A DNA stretch of 64,000 nucleotides, taken from positions 62,001-126,000 of the forward strand of contig NW_020312480.1 of assembly GCF_002999335.1 (NCBI RefSeq), written 5' to 3'. Under the pieces are notes generated by a model. That model worked only from the letters and a program-made list of their open reading frames with translations. It made no database searches and was not told where the DNA came from. The number at the start of each line of letters is the position of its first letter. The stretch's first letter is position 1. Below are positions 56,045 to 64,000 of this stretch, piece after piece. This DNA comes from Cyclospora cayetanensis (Eukaryota > Apicomplexa > Conoidasida > Eucoccidiorida > Eimeriidae). Both the position numbers and the translations under genes were made by a program.

Positions 56045-59000
56045 ATGGCACCCAAGAAGAAGGATGAGGTTGAGGAGAAGATCTTACTAGGCCGGTCAGC
56101 TCACTGCTCCCCCAACTCCTTTCCACTTTGCCAGTCGCGTTTGCCACCTGCGCCGCATATATTCAAAAAAATCGGATCGCTTTAGTATGAATCTCGTGGA
56201 AGCTTTTGCTTCCTCCGTCCTTTACGCTTTTCGGGTGGCCTAAGGCCTCTCTTGGGCTTTGCACACTGCTTCGTCAGAGGAGCGACAGCTTCACTTCGGG
56301 GTGAAGGGGGCCTTACAGCTAAGCGCTCTGGCATTTCATTGGGGTTTGCAACTTAGGCCACGCAACACGTTGAAGATGGGCATGGTTGGTCTTCCAAACG
56401 TCGGGAAAAGCACCACGTTCAACTTGCTATGCAAGCAATCGGTACCAGCGGAGAACTACCCCTTCTGCACAATCGACCCTCATGAGGCTCGCATGAACGG
56501 TATGCCTCGTAGCTTGTCTGCTATCTTTGTGCGTAGCTTTTCCCTTTGTCGTCTTCTCTACTTCGTGCTTCCCCTGCTTCTTTTGCCGGCCAGCTGTCCC
56601 TTTAATTTGGCATATTTTTGGTCTCGCACTCCCGAGTCCCTCCACCTCCTCTAAAGCGATTTTCCCAGTCTTCTCTGCCTGTTTGCATCGAGGTATCGTG
56701 AAACTCTTTTTTGATAATGTTTCCTCATCGCTTTCTTTTAGTGGACCTCGCACTGTCTGTGGACCTGTTTCTGTGGGTACTCTCCTCGGCTTCCTCCTAG
56801 CCGTCTTCTCTCATCCTCTGTCCTCCTTTGTCTCTGTTTCCTTTCGCCAAAGAAGGTTTGGAGTAACACGTCTGAAGGCCGCTGTTGCAGCTCTCTTACT
56901 GCATATGTACACTTTGTATGTTCCGTATGTATGACACCTCTTCCACTCGCAGTCCCCGACGACCGCTTCAGATGGCTCTGCGGTCACTTTAAACCGAAAA
57001 GTGAAGTCTCCGCCACACTTTCCATTTTCGATATTGCGGGCCTTGTACCCGGAGCTCACAGAGGACAAGGGCTGGGCAATGCCTTCCTTTCGCACATCCA
57101 GGCAGTAGACGGCATTTTCCATGTCGTAAGGGCAAGGGACTAGCGGCTTCAAAGCGTACAGAAAATCAATTCATTTCCTCTCCGTGTCTCACCCGCGTAT
57201 TCTGTTTCATGCTTTGCGGGTCGTTTCTTTGCAATCCCTCCTGCTGCCTTTGCCTCTCTTTCTCGGCTGTTCTCCAGAACCTGCTATCTCTCGTCGCTAG
57301 AGCCCTTTGATCATTTAGGGTGGCTGTGTCTTCCAGCCTTTGTCGTCCTGCCTGCCAGTGGTGTGTTTGTGTGTTTGCCTGTGCTACGCCTTGCCCGCTT
57401 AGCATTCTTCGGCGTTCTTTCATCATTCTTGTTTGTCCTCGCCTCTGTTAGCTGCTAAGACGAATGCACATTCTATAAGCCCAGATACTGCATGCTTTCG
57501 CTCATGATCTCCTTGCAGGTGAGAGCCTTTGCAGATGAGGATATTGTTCACAGCGAGGGAGAGGTGGACCCGGTAAAGGACTTGACTACGATTTCATCGG
57601 AACTTCGTCTTAAGGATTTGGAGAGAGCCCAACGGCTCATAGAAGACCTTCAAAAGACTTCGAGGCAGCAGAAAGCCGCCGATAAGGCCAGGAAGCTGCA
57701 GGAGGAGGTTCTGCAAGCCGTTGTTAAGCTCCTGGAAGACGAAAAATGGGTTCAGCAAGGTATGACACACACGCTTGAAATCACGACGTACCTTTCTGTG
57801 TACTGCTCAAGATCCCAACGGGCTTCCAGTCGAGCCACAATATCCCATAGCTTCTTGTATGTAGCTTGTCCTTGTTCTGCGGCCTGAACATTACAGAAAT
57901 AGCTTTTCGGCTGGCTGTCGGGTTATTAGCCTAGAGACTATAAAGCCCCTGCTGCGTGGTGCAATCTGTCCAATGCCGTGCCCTTAGTGCGACACGTAGC
58001 CATTTGCCTATTCCTCATAGTAGAGACAATCTAAGGCTAATGCTTATCTGCTTTCAAAGACAGCAGGGCCCGCCTCATAACGTTCGGCTGGCGAAGTTTT
58101 GGTCCTCTCCTTAGGGAACTGGAAAGCCGCAGAGGTGGAAGTGTTGAACGAGTACCAGTTTCTGACAGCGAAGACCGTTGTGTATTTGGTGAATATGAGT
58201 GAGAAAGACTTCATTCGGCAAAAGAATAAGTGGCTGGCGAAGATCCACAACTGGGTTCAGGAGAACGTACAGGGGCCCATAATTCCATACTCCGCCTTCT
58301 TTGAAAATAAACTTGCAGAGCAGCCAGACGACGAGGCCAGAGAGGCCTACATCAAGGTGAGTTTCTGTGTGGCTTATTTTTGCTGTACCGACGCTTGCAT
58401 CACTACGGCAAGTAGAGCTTCCCTTTCTGCGGCTTCTAAGAGTAGATTGCTGTATATTTGGTCGTGCAGGGAGTTGCATGATCAAATGCATGTATAATTC
58501 TTTCAACGCAGCAAGTAGAGGTAGCAATTACAGCATTAATTGGGACGTAGATTCACAGCTAATTGGTTCTCCTGTGTCATCTAGAGCCAGAGTTTTTGTG
58601 AGAAAGGAGGATAGAGGCTATTAGATGTGTCTTCTAATGAACAACACACCATCTGCCTGCTTTACAAAGACCTCGACTTTTCACTAGTTGCCTTTGGCTC
58701 GTTTGTTTGCATCTCATTTATTTCTTACAGAGCAGTGGAGCCTCAAAGAGCATGTTGGATAAGATTATTCAGACTGGATACCACGCGCTGCATTTAATTC
58801 ATTTTTTCACATGCGGCGAAGACGAAGTGAAGTGCTGGACTATCCGCGCGGGTGGGCAAGGATTAAGGGGAGCTTATTTTTTTAGAAAGTGACCGCGTTT
58901 ATCTTGGTGTTTTCTGCATCAAAAGGAACACATCGGTTTCATTGAACTACTTCCAGCACGAGCATTTATTGATGCCGCCGCATCGTCTGTCCCCTGTGCT

Positions 59001-60150
59001 TCCTGCGTACTATGCCTATTAGACATCCTCCCTATTCTGCATACCTCGCTGTCGTTGTGTCTTGTATCAGTCAATTTTTGCGCTATGCCTGCTGGTTGGT
59101 TGCTTGGGCGTACACGGCTGTTTAGTCTAGTGGTATGATTCTCGCTTAGGGTGCGAGAGGTCCCGGGTTCAATTCCCGGAACAGCCCCTTTTTCTGTTGT
59201 TCTCTTTCTTTGCTTTGACGCATCTCAACTGCTTGGCGTCCCTTTACCAGTTTAGGCCAGCGGCGTTTCCCCTGTGCGGTTGCCTATCTCTGTGTTACCT
59301 CCTTTTTGACGATCATTGTGTGTTGAGATTATCTCATGCGAACACTTTACTGTCCGGCGTCCATATATTTATTGGGCCCTCTGCAAATTTTCCGACCAAC
59401 TCAATTTTGATGCATTTTTTCCTGTGTGTGTACGCTGGGAATCAGCTCCTCCAAAAACCAAAAGTGTGCATACGTACCGGTGTGGATAGTTGAATATGCC
59501 CTCAACAACACGCTTGCTTTTTGCTCAGGCACGAAAGCCCCTCAGGCAGCTGGTGTCATTCACTCGGATTTCGAAAGAGGTTTTATTTGCGCTGAGGTGT
59601 ACAAGTACAATGACTTGGTGGAGCTGGGCAGCGAGAACGCAGTGAAGGCTGCAGGCAAATACTTGCAAAAAGGGTCAGGCAGCGACGTGCTCACCCTATC
59701 TGCATTAAGTTTTATGTCCCTTGTTGTCACTGTGCTGGTGTAGCTAAATATTGGTGATAAGTGTATTTGCCGTTGTATGAATGATATTCTCTTGGTTCGT
59801 ACACGATCATACGGTGCCGTACTTTCACGGGTAGTGGTCTAGCACATGTGAAGTTTACTCCTTTCCCAGCTGTTTCAAACTGCTGGCTGTGTAATGTACT
59901 TTTTCCTTTGATCGAAGTTGCTCTTTCTTCTTTGCCTTACCCAGATCGACGCGTTATAATCAGTTTCTATTGCTTGCACTACAAGGGTCGTCTACTGCAT
60001 TATCGTCACAGGCTGGGTGCATCTGTTGGCCGAGTTACTCTTTCGTGGATTTTTCGGTGTATTTGTTTGGGTCTCAGGAAGGATTATGTGGTTGAAGACG
60101 GCGACATCATATTTTTCAAGTTCAATGTGACTAACAGCGGAAAGAAGTGA
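56045..60150 (+). CDS. OLA1: Obg-like ATPase 1 (YchF/OLA1), eight exons
   Basis: Exons 56045-56094, 56357-56499, 56953-57125, 57519-57759, 58115-58356, 58731-58851, 59529-59673 and 60078-60150 join in phase to 395 residues, the usual OLA1 length. The product starts [17 protein letters not shown]. It has the P-loop GLPNVGKST (28-36), [19 protein letters not shown], the switch DIAGLV (91-96), [16 protein letters not shown], a coiled-coil insert (about 130-200), and NMSE (229-232) in place of the GTPase NKxD, as in ATP-preferring OLA1. The C-terminal TGS domain follows ([35 protein letters not shown]). OLA1 is a cytosolic, ribosome-associated ATPase linked to translation control and stress responses. 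Around residue 200 the link between coiled coil and NMSE domain is several residues shorter than in the human protein. Intron 6 contains a tRNA gene on the same strand. Confidence 0.95.
59116..59187 (+). tRNA. tRNA-Pro (anticodon AGG)
   Basis: The 72-nt gene folds as a complete cloverleaf. The acceptor stem GGCTGTT (59116-59122) pairs with AACAGCC (59180-59186). The anticodon stem TCTCGC/GCGAGA encloses the loop TTAGGGT with AGG at 59148-59150. The T arm is CCGGGTTCAATTCCCGG. The discriminator is C, as in other eukaryotic tRNA-Pro. The internal promoter boxes TAGTCTAGTGG (A) and GGTTCAATTCC (B) are intact, and five T residues at 59189-59193 form a pol III terminator. There is no intron and the sequence closely follows eukaryotic tRNA-Pro(AGG). 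It lies entirely in OLA1 intron 6 (58852-59528), on the sense strand. Confidence 0.97.
59189..59193 (+). terminator. RNA polymerase III terminator of tRNA-Pro
   Basis: A run of five T begins one base after the mature tRNA end plus one C, the standard pol III stop signal. It sits inside the OLA1 intron. Confidence 0.85.
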
Positions 60151-62304
60151 CATGGAGTAAATAACTGAGACGGTTTCCTACATTTGCTGCTCAGCTGGTT
60201 GAGGGAATCTCCACATTCTATTAGAACTGTGCGGTTCAAACGGGCTTTGAAGCAAGTGCATTTAGAGCTGCTGATGTTGCGGCTGTAGCAGGAACAGCAG
60301 CATAGCCTTAATTGGTGCCCAAATCAGTCATTTGACTGAAGGATTCCAACAGATATATGAACGCGAATAATCAAAGCAAATGTTGCGTGAGAGAGAGAAT
60401 ATCTTTGTGGTCTTTGAGCTACAGGTTGGATTGCGTGTGCAGCAAGAAACTCTTATTAGGACTGCGGGGTTGTACCTAGGCGCGTACTCGCTGCCATGAA
60501 ATGTAGACCTATTGCTTCTATTAGGTGGTGCCCAGTATAGCGATCAAGGGGCAACACGAGGCAAATTAGGGAAATGGGATGTCTATGGGGTTGGAACAGC
60601 AAACTGTATTACCCACTGAGAGGAGCAATACGACGACTGTTTCTTGTTTGGTCATATGTAGGGAACAAAGTAGTAGTAGCCTAAGAAAATTCAAGACAAA
60701 ATTTCGAACATGTGCTGGCTTTGAGACAAAGTTATCTAGCGTATTTTTGAATCACTTGTCAAGCAGGCTACCTGCCAAACCAGTTATGCATACGTTAACT
60801 TAAACTGCTACTGCAGTTCCTCGAGTCTGAAGACCGTTCTGGGCAATACAGTGTCTCTGAGAAGCGAGAATTTGTGAGGCAATACAAGTAAAATAAATAT
60901 TTAAGAAGTTTAACGAATGAAGCTGATGTCAGACATTAGTCCCTAGTCCAGTTACCACCTTATCAGGTCGTCAAAAATCAACCATGCGACTCAGCTTCAA
61001 AGTTCTAATTTTAGAGTAAGGGCTTAAGCCACTCTACGAAAGTATGTGATGTGCACATCTTTGCTAAGCTACTACATGGGACTGCGTGGACTGTTCTGAA
61101 GGTGCAGTTTGGTGCATTTGAGCTGTCCATGCCAACATGCCGGGGACTCTTTGTGCCAGAGAAGGTGACAAGGGGAGTTCTTTTGTGGAACGAGGTGGGA
61201 GCCTCACGAGTTTAGATCGTGTTATTGGCTGGGAGGGTTTTGATAAAAACTCATAGAGGAACACTCGAGGAATTTGGAGGAATGAATCAGGAAGGGAGGC
61301 AGTGTTAAGGCTTTAGTCCCGAGAATGGACTCCGGAAGGTGACTGACAGCAGGAGGCAGAGCCCGTGGTTCGTCAAACACGGAGGAAGATGAAAAAGCTA
61401 ATTAGGTCTGTGCTACTCCATAGGACTAACAGACTGTAAGACTCTTAGGCTTTACGTAATGAGACCCTCAGCCTCGAAGACAGTAAAAGTATTTAAAAAC
61501 TATCATATTCTCACGATTTCTGCTTTCGTTTGTCACCTCGGCATAGAAGGCTTCGGCCTTACTGAGGTAGGGTACGCGGGCGTTATTACTTGTATGTGTT
61601 ACGCAATCAGGGCAATCGCGCACGGCCACACATATTACCGTTGCGCAGTGTCTCATTGCATCTATCTGGGCGGGATAGAGCTAGGCTCACTTCACGACGA
61701 ATAGAGGACAGCGGCCAAAGAATAACGGCATTTCTTGTTGAAATAGATTAACCATTGTTAGTTTGATCGCATACACTTGTGTGGAGCTTGTCCACCGCAC
61801 AGGCCACTCTCTTCGGCGATACTGCGGAACTGATGCGCATGGCATTGGTTGTAGCTTGGAGCTGGTGCCACTTTTCAAGCCACCTTCTCTACCCTAGCTT
61901 TTTTCCTGACGTCACTCGTTTGTGGACTCATTCCACCAAGCGTTCTACGGGGCAAAGATTTTTCATCGGAAACGTGGCCTCGGGAGAGCTGAGTGGTTTT
62001 TGGTTGATACAGCATCACAAATCCCAAAGCAGAAACTAGAATACCGTAGTATAATTGCCTATATCTCAAATCCGTTAGAAGTGTTGTTTAGATATTGGCA
62101 GCTGATGTACTGGTGTTCGAGGACACCTACGCCACAGGGTCACCTCGAGACTCCGATGCCCGGCGATATTGCCTAGATATCCCATGTAAAACCCGAAGCT
62201 TCGGGGGTCCTCTATTCAAAAAGTGCAACTTAGTTTTACCCCAAGTTTTGTGAGATGCTTGACAAAAAAGAAGATGGATGAATTTAATGCTTTTCTGCCT
62301 CGGG
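60151..62304. other. No gene recognised
   Basis: The region is AT-richer with only short frames. 61920-62090 on the plus strand reads AFYGAKIFHRKRGLGRAEWF and then LVDTASQIPKQ, vaguely like retroelement-derived sequence, but no defining motif is intact. No repeat shared with the gypsy relics was recognised. Confidence 0.4.
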
Positions 62305-62805
62305 TTAACGCGAGAATGCGCGCGCACACACCGCATGAGCGCAGCTGCGAGTAGCATTTGAAGGGGAACCATGAAATACTTCACGGCATTTGGAGGGGCT
62401 GATTAATTTGCACGAGCTTAGTCGTGATGATCCGAGAGAATGTGCAAGATCTTCACTCTTTAATTCGCTGGCTTCGGGTTCTATCTGCAATTTGGCTCCG
62501 CACTTGGAAGATGTCTCCGCATGAAATCGTGCCTCTGTTTCCAACACCTCCCTGTTTTTTCCCTCCTCTAGTACCAGATATCGATTGAAATTTCTTCTGT
62601 TTGCTAGCTGAGATAAGGTTCTTTTTGAGGAAGGCAGACTTGCGAGCTGGGCCTTCCTTCCTGTATGTGGCTGCGGCCCCAACAGCGACCGTGCATGTGC
62701 CGTCTGCGTACTTCTGTCTAATGGTACAGAACAACGAAGATCTGAAAAAAACCGTTCGTCGGGCTCATTTCTCTCTCTATCTGGGTTAGAGAGCTGGGCA
62801 GCCAT
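62305..62805 (-). CDS. Hypothetical protein, 166 aa
   Basis: An ATG-to-stop frame begins MAAQLSNPDRERNEPDERFF. It continues Ser/Arg/Leu-rich (ASLPSSKRTLSQLANRRNFN), then EEGKNREVLETEARFHAETS, and ends CARAFSR. It is longer than chance frames around it and hydrophilic throughout, with no signal peptide, membrane span or known motif. It could be chance or a fragment of a larger gene. Confidence 0.3.
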   Translation of the reverse strand: MAAQLSNPDRERNEPDERFFSDLRCSVPLDRSTQTAHARSLLGPQPHTGRKAQLASLPSSKRTLSQLANRRNFNRYLVLEEGKNREVLETEARFHAETSSKCGAKLQIEPEASELKSEDLAHSLGSSRLSSCKLISPSKCREVFHGSPSNATRSCAHAVCARAFSR

Positions 62806-63498
62806 AGCAGCAGTTCTATTGTGTCCCTCTGAGAACCGTACAAGGCCTTTAGGCCTGCTCTGGCTGCTGCAGGGGTCTCGTATCTTATAGCCCGTAGAGC
62901 TCTCAATGTTTCATAGAAAATTTTATTGTTGTAAAAAAACAGTCACGTGACCCCTCTTCTTCCCTTTTCCCCTACTCGAATCTCTGAGTGTTTTTGCTTA
63001 ATATAGCGGACTGCGAGCCGTAGGCCTCCCCTGGGCATTTTCCGCTCTCCCAATTTCCGCCCCCTCATTCCCAATTACTTATTGAAATTTGATCTTTTTT
63101 AAGTGTCATGAAACCCGCAGCGGTAGGCTTAAGCTAGAAGCGACGCCGAAGGCCCCCGAATCCAATAAAGAGAGAAACGTCCAAGCGGTGTCACCAGCGC
63201 ATACAACACCAAGCACCCGAACTCGCGGCAGACGAAAGCTAGCAGGCTGCAGGCATTTAGAAAGGCACAAGATATCTTGTCTTTCGTTTCTATGCCTCAT
63301 AATTGCCTAGCAACACTGTATGGCGTCTCCTAACAGCAAAATCTGCTTTATACAGGCAGGATAACCGATGCACCTTTCAAGAATATGGTTGCTAGCTAGG
63401 ATCCATGGTGCAGGTATTATGAAAGGGAGTTGCGCGGAGCGTTATATATCACCATATATCAACTATTATTTGCAGCGAAATTCTTCGAGGTCCCGGCA
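62806..63498. other. No gene recognised
   Basis: The region is AT-rich with a T-run near 62915-62945 and a CCCTCTTCTTCCC pyrimidine tract near 62955. No protein-like frame or recognised repeat was found. It may be the 5' flank of the frame opening at 63499. Confidence 0.4.
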
Positions 63499-64000
63499 AT
63501 GCGACCCCCTCCACAAGTAAGGCCTCTGAAAAAAGAGGAAGCTCTGCGCCTACAAGGGACCCGCGGAAATCCCTTAGGCTGCAAACAGCGATTGCCTGAA
63601 GTGCCTCCACTTCGTCTCACTTTGGGGCCAGGCATCGCCACCAGCGATATCCGGAGGAGCCCCGCCAATGGCCTCCCCCAAATCCCCCGGACTTCCAGGG
63701 TGCCTCTTCGTGAAGAAGCGTACGAACATGGAGTTGGTTTGGCCCCCCTTTGGTCTCAAGAAGGCATTAACTTGGGGGAGAGGGAAGTGCTGCTGCACCT
63801 TTGCACCTACAGAGGGCCCCCCAAGGTTCCCCATGGAGATCCCAAAAGACGCCTTCCAACCTTTTCGCATGGAGTACCCCAGGTTTATCGTGATATAAAG
63901 CACTCAGACGAGCCTCAAAACGCAGTTGCAAACGTAAAAGATCTCTCCAGAGCTCCCATCGGGCACGACGGCTCGGCTATTGGTTGCTCAAGGGGTTCCC
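63499..64000 (+). CDS. Open frame running off the right edge, unknown protein
   Basis: From an ATG at 63499 (MRPPPQVRPLKKEEALRLQG) a frame of 167 codons stays open to the window end. It continues RLPEVPPLRLTLGPGIATSD, EEAYEHGVGLAPLWSQEGIN, LGEREVLLHLCTYRGPPKVP and HSDEPQNAVANVKDLSRAPI. A TTTGCAG acceptor ending at 63474 would instead make it an internal exon. Composition is Pro/Arg/Gly-rich with normal residue variety. Competing frames exist on both strands (plus from 63668; minus 63903-63574), so this is a candidate only. No family is recognised. Confidence 0.35.
   Translation, partial: MRPPPQVRPLKKEEALRLQGTRGNPLGCKQRLPEVPPLRLTLGPGIATSDIRRSPANGLPQIPRTSRVPLREEAYEHGVGLAPLWSQEGINLGEREVLLHLCTYRGPPKVPHGDPKRRLPTFSHGVPQVYRDIKHSDEPQNAVANVKDLSRAPIGHDGSAIGCSRGS

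Overview
The window is nuclear DNA of an apicomplexan coccidian, almost certainly an Eimeria species. The evidence is the density of CAG/GCA trinucleotide runs coding for poly-Gln, poly-Ala and poly-Ser inside genes, spliceosomal introns of about 150-700 bp, two ApiAP2-type proteins, a tandem-Apple protein of the microneme adhesin type, and degenerate Ty3/gypsy retrotransposons. The sequence alternates between repeat-rich blocks (about 5-16 kb, 24-32.5 kb and 41.6-48 kb) and AT-richer blocks with few simple repeats (about 16.5-23.5 kb, 32.5-41 kb and 48.2-64 kb). This matches the segmented chromosome layout known for E. tenella.

Left to right. 1-2107 (-): a secreted protein with at least nine Apple/PAN domains that runs off the left edge. 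2.1-5.9 kb: intergenic, with old dispersed repeats in both orientations. 5885-8368 (+): a two-exon polyQ plus RGG-rich protein with a frameshift in a G13 tract. 8.5-15.4 kb (+): low-complexity coding blocks whose splicing is only partly resolved, with a pyrimidine minisatellite in a probable intron and a Gln/Pro/Leu-repeat protein at the end. 16.6-18 kb (-): exons of an IQ-motif-like protein. 23605-25866 (+): a 753-residue protein starting Met-Gly-Cys, a potential dual-acylation signal. 27072-31254 (-): a large ApiAP2 protein with two AP2-like domains. 32.8-38.3 kb: a rearranged gypsy relic whose RT segment lies inverted inside it. 39850-40126 (-): the terminal exon of another ApiAP2-like gene. 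41613-44342 (+): a 909-residue protein with a cysteine-rich tail. 45791-48162 (-): ORC4 in three exons with degenerate Walker motifs. 49.1-54.3 kb: a second gypsy relic, forward. 56045-60150 (+): the Obg-like ATPase OLA1/YchF in eight exons, with a tRNA-Pro(AGG) gene inside its sixth intron. 63.5 kb: an open frame running off the right edge.

The genes do not form a pathway, as expected in a eukaryote. They cover host-cell adhesion (Apple protein), transcription (two ApiAP2 proteins), DNA replication licensing (ORC4), translation-linked ATPase function (OLA1, tRNA-Pro) and several low-complexity proteins of unknown role. Splice sites were chosen by GT-AG sequence, phase agreement and, for ORC4, OLA1 and the AP2 gene, by match to the known family. 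Elsewhere the models are partial and are described as such.
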